Part shown: in pieces, positions 30,712-39,784 of the stretch
Layout of the letters: each line of letters starts with the position of its first letter
Position numbering within the stretch: position 1 is the stretch's first letter
Assembly: GCA_023412915.1 (NCBI GenBank)
Contig: JAEZRE010000006.1
Coordinates: 1 to 64,000 of the forward strand
Origin: Bacillota bacterium
Lineage (GTDB): Bacteria > Bacillota > Clostridia > Acetivibrionales > DTU013
Length of the DNA stretch: 64,000 bases
Direction: 5' to 3'
Position numbers and translations under genes: made by a program
Notes under the pieces: generated by a model
What the model was told of the DNA's origin: nothing
The model's database searches: none
The model's input: the letters and a program-made list of their open reading frames with translations, nothing else

Positions 30712-30816
30712 CGCCAACAACGTTCCACATAATAGCAGAAATGTGACTTTAAAACAGCATATAAAAGATATATTAGTTAAAATTAAACTTACTATTCTAA
30801 TTTGGAGGCGTCGATA

Positions 30817-31815
30817 ATGTTGGAAACTATGAAAGCTCCTTTGGTTTTATCTGAAATAACATCTTTGTGGAATGGATACATGAGTGATGTTTCAGCAATT
30901 CATGTTTTTAAGTACTTTCTAAATAATGTAGACGGTGAAGATACACGCAAAATCCTGCAACATTCTTTAAATTTATCGGAGCAACACATCAATATCATGA
31001 AACAGATGATGGAAAAAGAAGACATCGCAATACCAACCGGCTTTACAAGTGAAGATGTAACAATTGATGCGCCCAGGCTGTTTACAGATACATATTACTT
31101 GTTTTACTTGAACAATGTCGCAAGTTTCGGGGCTGAGGCATACGCGTTAATTCTACGCTACACCGCACGCTCTGACTTGAGGGAATACTTTTCAAAATGT
31201 TTAATCGAATCGAATGACCTATATAATCGAGTCGTTGATATTCAATTGGCAAAAGGTCTTTTAGAAAGAGTTCCAAGGGCGGAGGTAGAGAAGAAGCCTG
31301 TATTTCCCAAAGATGATAGTTTACTAAAAGGCATACTTATAGACAATCCGAGGCCGATGTTTGCAAGAGAGGTAGTAAATACTTTTGGCGGAAGCTTAAT
31401 GGACGAATTGATTAAAGCAACTACGACCGGATTTGGACAGGTTGCAAAAACGCAATCGATAAGAGAATATATGTTAAAGGGAAACGACATATATTCAAGA
31501 CACTTCCAAGGGTTCAACTCGCGTTTGAGTAAAGAAGGCTTGCCTACCTCCTCCGGTTATGATTCATATGTTACCGACTCCACAACAGCACCGTTTTCAG
31601 ACAAGCTTATGATGTTTCTGGTGCAGCAATTAAGCAATTTTGGTCTCGTAGTTGACGGTTCTGCCACTACCTTCAGTTTACGGTCGGATCTGACCGCTCT
31701 TCATATAAAGTATGAAATCGAAATAGCCAAGTACCTTAGAGACGGCTTAAAAATTATGATTAAAAACGGATGGTTTGAACAACCCCCGCAGGTAATCAAG
31801 CATGAGAGACTATAA
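30817..31815 (+). CDS. DUF3231 family protein
   Basis: 332-residue protein of the DUF3231 family, a group largely restricted to spore-forming Firmicutes. It is built from two copies of an about 165-residue four-helix domain with ferritin-like character; compare 'LTSEITSLWNGYMSDVSAIHVFKYF'-like first helix (starting near residue 13) with the second half from 'FGGSLMDELIKATTTGFGQV'. Conserved His/Glu positions of a metal site are not certain. GGAGG lies eight bases before ATG 30817; the TTG five codons upstream lies in that site. It is the first gene of a small group with two membrane proteins of spore-former type. The function is unknown. Confidence 0.8.
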   Translation: MLETMKAPLVLSEITSLWNGYMSDVSAIHVFKYFLNNVDGEDTRKILQHSLNLSEQHINIMKQMMEKEDIAIPTGFTSEDVTIDAPRLFTDTYYLFYLNNVASFGAEAYALILRYTARSDLREYFSKCLIESNDLYNRVVDIQLAKGLLERVPRAEVEKKPVFPKDDSLLKGILIDNPRPMFAREVVNTFGGSLMDELIKATTTGFGQVAKTQSIREYMLKGNDIYSRHFQGFNSRLSKEGLPTSSGYDSYVTDSTTAPFSDKLMMFLVQQLSNFGLVVDGSATTFSLRSDLTALHIKYEIEIAKYLRDGLKIMIKNGWFEQPPQVIKHERL

Positions 31816-31838
31816 AAATCAATAAAGAAGGCATTGAG

Positions 31839-32300
31839 ATGAATAAAGCTGTATGGAGTATTGCATTTCCGGGGTTTGGTCAATTATTGAACCGGCAATT
31901 TGGAAAGGGCTTGCTTTTTATATTTCTTGAATTCTTAATAAACATGGAATCGCATCTCAATATGGCAATTTTATTGAGTTTTAACGGTAAAACAGAAATG
32001 GCGGTCGAGCAAATAAATTATCATTGGCTGATGAATTACCCGTGCTTTTATTTATTTGCGATATATGACGCTTATATAAACAGCGATGGCAAAAAATTGC
32101 CTTATTCATATATTCCTTTTATTCTATCGGCATTTTTCGGCACTATAGGAGTTATCTATTCCCGATCTTTTGAAATCAACAATATATTGCTCGGACCGGT
32201 ATTGCTGCCAATTGCATGTATGGTGTCAGGGGGGCTTTCAGGCCACTTGATAAGCTACATTATAGTTAAATATAAACAAGGTGGCATTTTATATGAATAA
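31839..32300 (+). CDS. Small multi-pass membrane protein, unknown function
   Basis: 153-residue protein with four to five hydrophobic segments (about 20-38, 60-76, 88-108, 118-145). The opening 'MNKAVWSIAFPGFGQLLNRQFGKGL' contains the Pro-Gly-x-Gly-Gln element typical of TM2-like small membrane proteins. No catalytic residues were recognised. It begins 23 bases after the DUF3231 gene and overlaps the following CBO0543-like gene by eight bases, so the three form an operon. The same neighbourhood of DUF3231, a TM2-like and a CBO0543-like gene suggests a spore or envelope function, which is inference. Confidence 0.65.
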   Translation: MNKAVWSIAFPGFGQLLNRQFGKGLLFIFLEFLINMESHLNMAILLSFNGKTEMAVEQINYHWLMNYPCFYLFAIYDAYINSDGKKLPYSYIPFILSAFFGTIGVIYSRSFEINNILLGPVLLPIACMVSGGLSGHLISYIIVKYKQGGILYE

Positions 32301-32853
32301 CGTATTTGAGGAAATACTTAAGTTACAAACATCACTAAGGGATATTTCTCTGAAAGACTGGCTTGCCGGTGAAGTGTTCAAATGGAATTGGTGGGTCGGG
32401 ATCGCTACGTTTGTTTCTCCAATAGTATTATGGGTGAAGCTGGTTGATAAAAAAAGAATTATGGAAATAACATTGTACGGCTGCATTATCAGCTTGATCT
32501 CCAATTTTCTGGATCTAGTGGGGCATGACTACGGTTTATGGGATTATCCGATACTGTTATTGCCAAACGTTCATCACTTTATTGAAGTAGATACCTCAGC
32601 TTTACCTTTAATCTATATGATGGTGTATTAATATTGTTCAAAGTGGAGGAGCTTTATAATTGCCGGTATAATAACAGCATTTATCTCTGCTTTTGTTTTT
32701 GAGCCTTTATTGATATGGATGAAATTGTATGATCCCATAAGATGGAATTCAACATATTCATTTCCTTTATACATCTTATTGGCTGTCATTGGAAAATGGC
32801 TGATGAATATCATGATAAAAATCAATAGCAGGCGTAGTAATCAATATTTATAA
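32293..32853 (+). pseudogene. CBO0543-family membrane protein interrupted by an in-frame TAA
   Basis: The frame starting at ATG 32293 (AAGGTGG upstream) encodes 112 residues of a multi-pass protein ('WNWWVGIATFVSPIVLWVKLVDKKRI', 'SNFLDLVGHDYGLWDYPI', 'LPLIYMMVY') and meets TAA at 32629-32631. The same frame then stays open for 73 more codons with clear membrane-protein character ('YCSKWRSFIIAGIITAF', 'FVFEPLLIWMKLYDPIRWN', 'YILLAVIGKWLMNIMIK') to TAA at 32851. The two parts together give an about 186-residue protein, a usual size for the CBO0543 family of Clostridia and Bacillus. The TAA probably replaces CAA (Gln). Confidence 0.75.
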
Positions 32854-33006
32854 CAGTTTAGGCATGCGCTATCGGTATGACATTATTTGATTTGTGCCCG
32901 AAACCTGCAATTAAATCACTACAGGTTCACGAAGATGTCCCCGAACGAGTACAGGATCCAAAACAGCTGAAGTGGATGCTTTCTTTATTTAATTTAGTTT
33001 CAGTAA

Positions 33007-33156
33007 TCTGTGGCTGCAATGCTGGAGACGGTTAAGATCAGGAATATTCCGGTACATGACGGACCATTCGAAACTCCCGGTTCAATATATTTTACCGTAA
33101 AAGATCCGAATGGCCTTAACGTTCAGTTTTTTCACAAAAACAGAAGTAATGGTTAA
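33007..33156 (+). pseudogene. C-terminal remnant of a glyoxalase/VOC-family protein
   Basis: The last about 48 codons before TAA (33154) read 'AAMLETVKIRNIPVHDGPFE' and 'GSIYFTVKDPNGLNVQFF', the end of a vicinal-oxygen-chelate protein (pattern 'xxDPdGnxiqf'). An in-frame TAA at 33004 closes it upstream, and 32854-33003 shows no continuation, so only the tail survives. An ATG at 33019 could give a 45-residue peptide but has no ribosome binding site. Confidence 0.6.
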
Positions 33157-33164
33157 GGTGTTTG

Positions 33165-34160
33165 CTAGGAATTGAACAGTTTCAGCAGGAACGTGATGGC
33201 TGCGCCAAGCAAGGCTGTTACAGGTATCGTGAGTATCCAAGCCCAGACGATATTGCGGGCGAGAGCCCATCTTACTGCGGTTAAACGCTTTGCGGAGCCG
33301 ACTCCCATTATGGAGGAAGAAATGACGTGGGTCGTGCTTACGGGAGCGCCTATGGAAGATGCGGTCTCGATGACGATGGCAGCCGCCGTTTCTGCGGCAA
33401 AGCCACCGATAGGCTGAAGCCTTATCATATTTACGCCTATCGTTTTGATGATCTTCCAGCCTCCCAGGGATGTTCCAAGCGCCATGGCAAAAGCGCAGGC
33501 GACCATAACCTCCCAAGGTACGTCGGAGCCTTTAGGCAGGATCCCGGCGCTTACCAATGCCAGCGTTATGATCCCCATCGATTTCTGGGCGTCATTGCCT
33601 CCGTGGGAATAGGACATCAGTGCCGCTGAGAGGATTTGGAGCTTCGAGAACCAACGGTTTACAAAGCGCTGCGAAAAAGGCTGCAGCAATCTGAACAGGA
33701 TTTTCATGATAATGAAGCCTAAACCGAAACCCAGGATAGGGGATGTGATCAATGGAATCACTACCTTGTCCCAGATACCCTTCCAAATTATCGCGTCGGT
33801 ACTGGAAGTATAAGCGATCGCTGCGCCCACGAGCGCACCGATCAGCGCGTGGGATGAACTGCTGGGTATACCGAAATACCAGGTGATCAGGTCCCAGATT
33901 ATAGCCGCTAATATAGCAGAAATGATGACGTATTCCGGCAGAGAGCCGTTAACTACGCCGCCGGATATGGTCTTGGCCACCTTGTGGCTGAACATGGCGC
34001 CGATAAAATTCAGCACCGCTGCCATTGTTACGGCCTGCATGGGTGAAAGCACCCTTGTGGATACTGAAGTGGCGATTGAATTTGCTGAATCATGGAACCC
34101 GTTTATAGCGTCAAAAACCAATGCAAGTATAATTACTGCAATCAGGCTGAAACTAAGCAT
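33165..34160 (-). CDS. pit: PiT-family inorganic phosphate transporter
   Basis: 331-residue permease of the PiT family taking up metal-phosphate with protons. Both halves carry the diagnostic signature: 'FDAINGFHDSANSIATSVST' near the N-terminus and 'MSYSHGGNDAQKSMGIITLAL' in the second half. About nine to ten membrane helices. The N-terminal ATG at 34160 overlaps the upstream DUF47 gene by eight bases, the standard DUF47-pit pair in Firmicutes, where DUF47/PhoU-like protein modulates transport. The C-terminus 'LGAAITFLLKLFNS' is intact. Confidence 0.95.
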   Translation of the reverse strand: MLSFSLIAVIILALVFDAINGFHDSANSIATSVSTRVLSPMQAVTMAAVLNFIGAMFSHKVAKTISGGVVNGSLPEYVIISAILAAIIWDLITWYFGIPSSSSHALIGALVGAAIAYTSSTDAIIWKGIWDKVVIPLITSPILGFGLGFIIMKILFRLLQPFSQRFVNRWFSKLQILSAALMSYSHGGNDAQKSMGIITLALVSAGILPKGSDVPWEVMVACAFAMALGTSLGGWKIIKTIGVNMIRLQPIGGFAAETAAAIVIETASSIGAPVSTTHVISSSIMGVGSAKRLTAVRWALARNIVWAWILTIPVTALLGAAITFLLKLFNS

Positions 34161-34776
34161 CTTTCATTACAACCCCTTCTACCGTATTGGCTACGTCTTC
34201 ACAAGCATCCAGTGTATTTTCAAGGAACTCGAATATTTCCTTCCACTTAATAACTTCAACCGCGTTGGTTTCATCAACAAACAGCTTTTTGATAGCAATC
34301 CTGAAAATTTTATCGCCTTCGTCCTCGAGCCTGTTGACTTCAATTATTTTTTTCAGAAGAGTCTTGCTAGTCTTCATATTCTTCATTTCAGCCATAACGC
34401 CCTTGAGTTCCTGCGTACACTCTACAATAGCCTTTCCCAGCTTGATTGCGTCCTCGTTGATGCTCTTTACATTGAACATGTTGAACCGGTGGGCAGTGCC
34501 TTCTATAGCATCCGTTATATTATCCAGCATTTTGGCTATCTCGTAGATGTCTTCCCTGTCTATGGGAGTGATAAAGGACTTGCTGAGCTTTTCCATGATT
34601 TTGTGGATATGCTGATCGCCCTCATGTTCACTTGCTTCGATCTTATTGATCTTTTCATCGATATTGACATAGTTCGTCATCAGCTCGTAGAGTAATTTCG
34701 CTGATTTACAATTATTTTCAGCTGTTTCCACGAACAAGTCGAAAAATATTTCTTCTTTTCTTGTTACTCTGAACAT
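34153..34776 (-). CDS. DUF47 (PhoU-like) phosphate transport regulator
   Basis: 207-residue all-helical protein of the DUF47 family (TIGR00153-like), related to PhoU. 'KEEIFFDLFVETAENNCKSAKLLYEL' opens the first helix pair; 'EASEHEGDQHIHKIMEKLSKSFITPIDREDI' contains the acidic/His E..D..H motif that binds metal in PhoU proteins, repeated later as 'VNRLEDEGDKIFRIAIKKLF'. These proteins are encoded with Pit permeases and control their activity. The upstream spacer (34777-35195) holds paired TTAACA elements. Confidence 0.94.
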   Translation of the reverse strand: MFRVTRKEEIFFDLFVETAENNCKSAKLLYELMTNYVNIDEKINKIEASEHEGDQHIHKIMEKLSKSFITPIDREDIYEIAKMLDNITDAIEGTAHRFNMFNVKSINEDAIKLGKAIVECTQELKGVMAEMKNMKTSKTLLKKIIEVNRLEDEGDKIFRIAIKKLFVDETNAVEVIKWKEIFEFLENTLDACEDVANTVEGVVMKDA

Positions 34777-34966
34777 CGATTTTCCCCTCTTCCGTATTTG
34801 GTTTGTCTCAAAGTTCCGCCGACAATTTTTCAGGACCCTTATTAAATTAGTTTTGCAGTATCATCGCAGAGTTATGCTCAAACTTGACAACAGTATGCTC
34901 ATAACATTTGTCGAATTTTGTTCTACTTATTAGTAATACTAAAATTATTGCAAAGACTCAACAAAA

Positions 34967-34983
34967 TTAACATAAAATTAACA
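34967..34983. promoter_or_regulatory. PhoP-box-like direct repeat
   Basis: TTAACA (34967-34972), five bases, TTAACA (34978-34983): the 11-base spacing of repeats matches the PhoP box described in Bacillus. It lies between the divergent DUF47-pit operon (190 bases away) and the LuxR gene (210 bases away). A/T-rich background makes chance occurrence possible. The remaining spacer has an 8-base direct repeat TATGCTCA (near 34872 and 34893) and no gene. Confidence 0.35.
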
Positions 34984-35195
34984 CAGGCAAGACTTTTACT
35001 ACCACTAAGTTTGGCATATGCTGGGGCTCGGGATCGTTGAGGGGCTTTTGATATTTATTGCCGAGGCAATGATAATCAACAGTGCAGTTCTGCAACGCGA
35101 ACAAAATAGTACAGAATTGGCTTTCGTAAAGCCCGATTGTATGATAAAATCGATAACAGATTTTATTTGGAAGGACTTTCCGGGAGAATTCCAAT

Positions 35196-36077
35196 ATGCC
35201 GACGGTTACAGATTATATTTGCTATACGACAGGGATGATTGCTCTTCTACTAGGCTTTGGCAACCTTGTCTTTCTGACACTGGGCGCATTAAAGTACAGA
35301 AACATATATTTGAAACGTCTCTGGCTCACATATCTGGCGACAACAGTCATGCTGCTGTCCTATGTTGTGCAATTTTTCATCAATGCCTTCACACATTATG
35401 TTATCAGCATAAATATGGTTATAGCGCCGATCTGTATGTCCATTATCGTCTTCAATCTATCGATGCTTGTCACAGGCCTCCTTTATGAGGAGTCCCCCGG
35501 GTGGATGAAGATTCTCATCCTTTTTTTTTCGGCTTTCCCATTGTTCATAATACCATTGCTTTACCTTCTGCCGCATGGTTATATGGCTATGCTTTCCTCA
35601 ATAGCTTCGATGGAGTTCTATATAATGCTCGGGCTCAACTGCGTTACTTTTCTCATCGGTTTCAACAGGCTCGACAACTCTTATAAAAAGCTTGCGAAAA
35701 CGTTCACCTTCTTACTGATCTTCTTTGTTTTGGTATTCATTATCCAGCTGCTGTTCGATCTGGACGTCAACCCCTTCCCGTTCTTTTACGCTCTATGGAG
35801 CATACTGCTGGTAATATATTTCTGGAAGAATATCTTTGTTGTTTCGATAAACAAGCTTTCCTCTGCGTCCCTCATCGAACAGTACCATATAACCGAACGG
35901 GAAAAGGATATAATGGACCTGATAGTCCTTGGGAAGACAAACAAGGCTATAGGAGAGCAGCTGTACATTTCCGAAAAGACCGTAAAAAACCATATATACA
36001 ATCTTTATAAAAAGCTTGGCATCAATTCGCGCTTCGAACTCATGGGCTTGTACAATAAAAATAGCACATCCGTGTAA
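35196..36077 (+). CDS. Membrane-bound LuxR-type (HTH) regulator
   Basis: 293-residue one-component regulator. Residues 1-215 form about seven membrane helices with short loops and no recognised ligand domain; the last 65 residues are a complete LuxR/GerE helix-turn-helix ('ITEREKDIMDLIVLGKTNKAI' then 'ISEKTVKNHIYNLYKKLGI'). GGGAGAA precedes the ATG. Tethered LuxR proteins of this kind probably sense a membrane-soluble or membrane-state signal directly. The following three genes (SafE-like, NapH-like, exported protein) are close and on the same strand, making them likely targets; this is inference. Confidence 0.85.
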   Translation: MPTVTDYICYTTGMIALLLGFGNLVFLTLGALKYRNIYLKRLWLTYLATTVMLLSYVVQFFINAFTHYVISINMVIAPICMSIIVFNLSMLVTGLLYEESPGWMKILILFFSAFPLFIIPLLYLLPHGYMAMLSSIASMEFYIMLGLNCVTFLIGFNRLDNSYKKLAKTFTFLLIFFVLVFIIQLLFDLDVNPFPFFYALWSILLVIYFWKNIFVVSINKLSSASLIEQYHITEREKDIMDLIVLGKTNKAIGEQLYISEKTVKNHIYNLYKKLGINSRFELMGLYNKNSTSV

Positions 36078-36206
36078 ACCACATTTTTTAGGCTTCCCAG
36101 GGTGATGGGACCAATTTCCCAACGCCTTTTTATAGAAATTGAGAAGGGATTCTCATTTACATGGGACCCCGTTCGCCTTATGTTGGTAGCAACAAGGGGG
36201 GGTTCA

Positions 36207-36833
36207 ATGAACAGTCTTATATTGGGGTTATCCAGTGGGGTCGCTTGTCTTTCGTATTGCGCACCGGTAATCCTTCCGTTTTATCTTTCCAGAGGCAGCA
36301 AAACAGGAAAAAATTTTTTGGATCTGCTTTTATTCATGTCCGGCCGTCTGGCCGGTTACCTGTTATTTGGCATAGCGGCCTTTTTTTCAGGCAGATATCT
36401 TCTGCAGAATAATCCTTACAGAGGGTATCTGCAGGGAGGTACCTATATTGTTTTTTTCGTTCTGTTGATCCTCGAGTTTTTCAAGGAAAGGAAATGCATC
36501 GCCGAAAGGCTGAGAGCGGTATGCGGAAAGCTTAAGATTCGCGGGCTTTTATTCCCGCTGCTGCTTGGCTTCCTGACCGGAATAAATTTATGCCCGACCT
36601 TCGCGCTCGTCTTTACGGAGGCTTCCGGTATGAATAACCTGCTGGAATGCCTGTGGTTTTTCCTGCTTTTCTTCATCGGCACGACCGTCTATTTCGTTCC
36701 TATTCCGTTGGTGGGCTTGCTGAGGAATAGGGAAGGGGCAAGGATCATCGGCAGGTTTTTGCTTGTATTGATCAGCGCATGGTTTATTTACAAGGGCATT
36801 ATGTTGATTTTAGCCTCGGGAGGTAGCATATGA
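36207..36833 (+). CDS. SafE/DsbD-like six-helix membrane protein
   Basis: 208-residue membrane protein with six helices in the cytochrome-biogenesis/sulfite-exporter-like fold (DsbD_2 / UreH group). 'SSGVACLSYCAPVILPFYLS' places a Cys and a Pro pair in the first helix, and 'LGFLTGINLCPTFALVFTEA' repeats this pattern (Gly-x-N-x-C-P) in the fourth; the two Cys are located like the redox pair of CcdA/DsbD. ATG at 36207 follows AAGGGGGG; the open frame extends 35 codons upstream without a site. It overlaps the NapH-like gene by four bases. A role in passing reducing equivalents across the membrane is likely. Confidence 0.75.
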   Translation: MNSLILGLSSGVACLSYCAPVILPFYLSRGSKTGKNFLDLLLFMSGRLAGYLLFGIAAFFSGRYLLQNNPYRGYLQGGTYIVFFVLLILEFFKERKCIAERLRAVCGKLKIRGLLFPLLLGFLTGINLCPTFALVFTEASGMNNLLECLWFFLLFFIGTTVYFVPIPLVGLLRNREGARIIGRFLLVLISAWFIYKGIMLILASGGSI

Positions 36834-37990
36834 AGAAATCGTTGAAAAAAATCATTGCAGCAGCGCTTTTAACAGCGCCCTTCGCCTTCGGGTCATACTT
36901 CGTCACAGGCCTGTATTCATGGAATAACACCCAATTGCTGCATTCCATATCGATTTTGGCAGCCTGGCTTTTTATAAATACATTGTTCTTTATCACTTTG
37001 TATACCGGAAAGACCGACAGGGTAAGAGCAATACTGTTTATAACAATGGCTGCGGCATTTCCTGTCGGGTTCATTCTGCAATTATTTGAAATCAGAGGCC
37101 ATTTTATGGCCGCCACCATGTCCGATGTGATATCGGGAAGCGTCCCTTTCTGCCATATTGTGATTCCTCAGACGATAATACCTGCCGTTTTCAGCAAGCA
37201 GATCGTTTTCCCCGGTACAATGGATCTCGGCTTTCAATATTCGGCTAGTTTTATGATAATCTTTTGGCTCGGAGTGTCCCTGTTCATAGGAAAGGGCTGG
37301 TGCAGTTGGACCTGCTTTTATGGAGGCTGGGAAGACGGCTGCTCGAGGTTGTCGAGGAAAGCTCGCATCAAGCTGGATCCCAAGCTCGTATGGGGAGCGG
37401 TGGCTGTTCTGATACTGGTCATTCTCACCACTGTTGAAACAGCTTCGCCTACCTATTGTCTGTGGCTGTGTCCTTTCAAAGCCTGCTCCGAGTTTTTCGA
37501 GGTCGCATCACCCTTGCTGGTGGTGCAGACGGTTATATTCATTTTACTCTTCATCGGCCTGGTGATAATACTGCCGTTTCTCAGCAAAAAGAGGGTCCAG
37601 TGCATGGTGCTGTGCCCCTTTGGCGCATTTCAATCCGCAGTTGACAAAATCAATCCTTTCGATATCAGGATCGATAAGGCAAAGTGCCTGAAATGTAAAA
37701 AGTGTATCAAGGAATGCCCTGTCATGGCTATAAGTGAGGCCTCGCTGGAAAAAGGCAAAATGGGCTTTACTTGTACGAAATGCGGAAAATGCGTCGATCT
37801 GTGCCCGGGAAAGGCAGTCGGTTTCCATATAAAGGGCACTCCGGTAGGAGGAGTGTTTGCCAGGGCAGCGCGCACTGTATTCCTTTTCTTCACATTCACG
37901 ATTTTTGCGGGTATAGGGTCAGGCCTTATAGCCTCGGCTTTATACAGGATACTGCTCCTGATTACGACAGGGAGCCTGTTGAATAAATAA
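36830..37990 (+). CDS. NapH/CcoG-like membrane ferredoxin protein
   Basis: 386-residue membrane iron-sulfur protein. Five to seven helices, among them about 12-30, 44-60, 66-84, 136-155, 190-208, 225-250 and 350-378. Two membrane-facing Cys motifs 'KGWCSWTC' and 'CLWLCPFKAC' are followed by 'CMVLCPFGAFQS' and two complete [4Fe-4S] ferredoxin sites, 'CLKCKKCIKECP' and 'CTKCGKCVDLCPG'. This is the NapH/NosR-C/RdxA arrangement that moves electrons between membrane quinol or flavin and cytosolic or external partners. It overlaps the SafE-like gene by four bases (ATGA). No nitrate reductase or nitrous oxide reductase subunits are nearby, so the acceptor is unknown. Confidence 0.85.
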   Translation: MKKSLKKIIAAALLTAPFAFGSYFVTGLYSWNNTQLLHSISILAAWLFINTLFFITLYTGKTDRVRAILFITMAAAFPVGFILQLFEIRGHFMAATMSDVISGSVPFCHIVIPQTIIPAVFSKQIVFPGTMDLGFQYSASFMIIFWLGVSLFIGKGWCSWTCFYGGWEDGCSRLSRKARIKLDPKLVWGAVAVLILVILTTVETASPTYCLWLCPFKACSEFFEVASPLLVVQTVIFILLFIGLVIILPFLSKKRVQCMVLCPFGAFQSAVDKINPFDIRIDKAKCLKCKKCIKECPVMAISEASLEKGKMGFTCTKCGKCVDLCPGKAVGFHIKGTPVGGVFARAARTVFLFFTFTIFAGIGSGLIASALYRILLLITTGSLLNK

Positions 37991-38014
37991 GACAGATCAT
38001 TTTGGAGGTGAAAC

Positions 38015-38563
38015 ATGAATAAAAGGATGAAGACTATAATAAAGGCGATAACCGGAATCATTTGGACCACAGTATTTGCAGCAGGCGGCATGCTACTGTT
38101 CATGGGTACCGGAACCTGGGCGCAGAAACTGCTTATCGATAATAATATGCACATCATTTCAAAGTATACCGGCGGCGTTACAAGCTATGAGAAGGAGGTA
38201 AGCGGCTGCCGTGTGGTGGTTCATGAACAGGTACGGGACGGGATTTTCGTCAAATCAGTGAAGAGCTTCACCCAGGTGGACTGGCTCGCAAAAGAGAGCC
38301 TTCCCGGAAAGCTCGGCGGGGAAATAGATATCGATGGGGATGGGCGCGACGACCTGCGGGTAGATATAGATACAAAAAACAATACGGCAACCTATGAAGC
38401 ATACGGCTCGAAAGTCGAGGGCCTTGCAGCAAGGAATTCCGTGACGGATTATATTTTCAAAGGCAGTAAGGACGGTAAAGACTCTGTTTACTACTTCCGA
38501 AACAGAAACTATGGCGGTATTGTCTATGAGGAAGGTGTTTCCATAAGAATAATTATGCAATAA
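38015..38563 (+). CDS. Exported/membrane-anchored protein with EF-hand-like loop
   Basis: 182-residue protein with one N-terminal helix (about residues 9-31) and an extracytoplasmic domain. 'DIDGDGRDDLRVD' is a DxDxDG calcium-binding loop like those in dockerins and FG-GAP repeats. The rest is beta-rich with no family recognised. GGAGG precedes the ATG, 24 bases after the NapH-like gene, so it is probably the last gene of that unit. It could be a small periplasmic-side partner of the electron-transfer proteins, but nothing in the sequence shows redox cofactors (two Cys at most). Confidence 0.65.
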   Translation: MNKRMKTIIKAITGIIWTTVFAAGGMLLFMGTGTWAQKLLIDNNMHIISKYTGGVTSYEKEVSGCRVVVHEQVRDGIFVKSVKSFTQVDWLAKESLPGKLGGEIDIDGDGRDDLRVDIDTKNNTATYEAYGSKVEGLAARNSVTDYIFKGSKDGKDSVYYFRNRNYGGIVYEEGVSIRIIMQ

Positions 38564-38614
38564 ATTTAATATCATTTATCTGCCACGAGCCGAAAAGCCC
38601 TGTAAAATCAGCAC

Positions 38615-39784
38615 TTATTTCAGTCTGCCGAAATTGTTTATTTTTACTTCTACGTTGAAAGCTGCCCTAACCTTCGGATAGATTTTTTCCCAGCCGTCCT
38701 TGCCGCCTATCTGGTTCCAGTAATCGTTTTCGTAGGCTCGTACCTTATCTCCGATGCCCAGCGTGTCACAGCTTGCTTCCTTTAGTTTATCGAATACCTC
38801 CTGCATTCTCCGGGATATTTGCTCCTGAGCGGCCTTTGCCAGCCTGCTTTCCTTATCCTCGTCCAACATACTGTAAAACTTGTATTCTTCAAGTCCAGTC
38901 TCGAGTTTGATGTTATACGTCACTTCGGGTACTCCATCATTAATTCTAAATTCGAATTTGTTTTTAATTCCCTGCAGGGATAAGGCTGCTTTTTTCTTCA
39001 GGCCGGCGAGCTCCCTGGGTGGAATGAAATATATCATCGATTCCTTTTTCCGGCCTTTCATCATCATCAGATGAGCGCTTTCCTGCGTATCCAGCTTGCC
39101 GGTCAATTTCCCCCTGTGAAAGAGAGCACTGCCCGTGACCCTGACGCCGTCATCATCCATCGCAACCATGCATGCGATCGGGTCGATGCCCGGAATACTG
39201 CTTTCCACGTTGAAATCGATTATTGTCTCGGCAGGGCAATAGCCTGTTCTTGAATTGTCATCCACCAATTGATTTATGTAAATCCCCAGGGGCGGCTTGT
39301 TTTTGAAATTATGACCCTTTCTTATGAGGTCTCCGGCACTCCCGTCGACAACTATGACCCAAGCGAGCACAGGATTTTTGGGGTCTCTTTCGAAAATATC
39401 GAGGAAATCCTGAAGCCCGATTTGAGCTATGCTTTTACCAATGAGCAGGTTTTGTATTTTGCCCCCTTCCAATTTGCGGGGGGATATTTCGTTAGATTTC
39501 TCCCGGGCTTCTCTCAAAAGATCTGCCTCGGTATCGATTATATCTATAGGTATGCTGCCCGAGGCTTCGCCGCCTCCGCCGGACTGGCCGCCGCTTGTCT
39601 CGGAGCCGCCGGACACAGGGTAAGTATAGGTCACCAGCAGTTTGCCATCGTCTGAGGTATCTATACCAACATTGACAATGAACGCTATTTTTTCGTATAT
39701 TCTTTGATCAAGACACCCGTTTAAAGGCAGTGTAAATAATGCTGCCGCCAGAACTTCAGCTATTCTCGCGGTCAAGGTTCGCAT
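38615..39784 (-). CDS. gerC: Ger(x)C family spore germination lipoprotein
   Basis: 389-residue lipoprotein subunit of a spore germinant receptor. Signal peptide with lipobox 'LPLNGCLD', acylated Cys24. The family blocks follow: 'LVTYTYPVSGGS', 'GKIQNLLIGKSIAQIGLQDFLD', 'PPLGIYINQLVDDNS', 'GSALFHRGKLTGKLD' and C-terminal 'YENDYWNQIGGKDGWEKIYPK'. A Gly/Ser-rich insertion near residues 58-75 is unusual. It is the last gene of the gerA-gerB-gerC operon and overlaps gerB by 13 bases. It sits on the outer face of the spore inner membrane. Confidence 0.94.
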   Translation of the reverse strand: MRTLTARIAEVLAAALFTLPLNGCLDQRIYEKIAFIVNVGIDTSDDGKLLVTYTYPVSGGSETSGGQSGGGGEASGSIPIDIIDTEADLLREAREKSNEISPRKLEGGKIQNLLIGKSIAQIGLQDFLDIFERDPKNPVLAWVIVVDGSAGDLIRKGHNFKNKPPLGIYINQLVDDNSRTGYCPAETIIDFNVESSIPGIDPIACMVAMDDDGVRVTGSALFHRGKLTGKLDTQESAHLMMMKGRKKESMIYFIPPRELAGLKKKAALSLQGIKNKFEFRINDGVPEVTYNIKLETGLEEYKFYSMLDEDKESRLAKAAQEQISRRMQEVFDKLKEASCDTLGIGDKVRAYENDYWNQIGGKDGWEKIYPKVRAAFNVEVKINNFGRLK

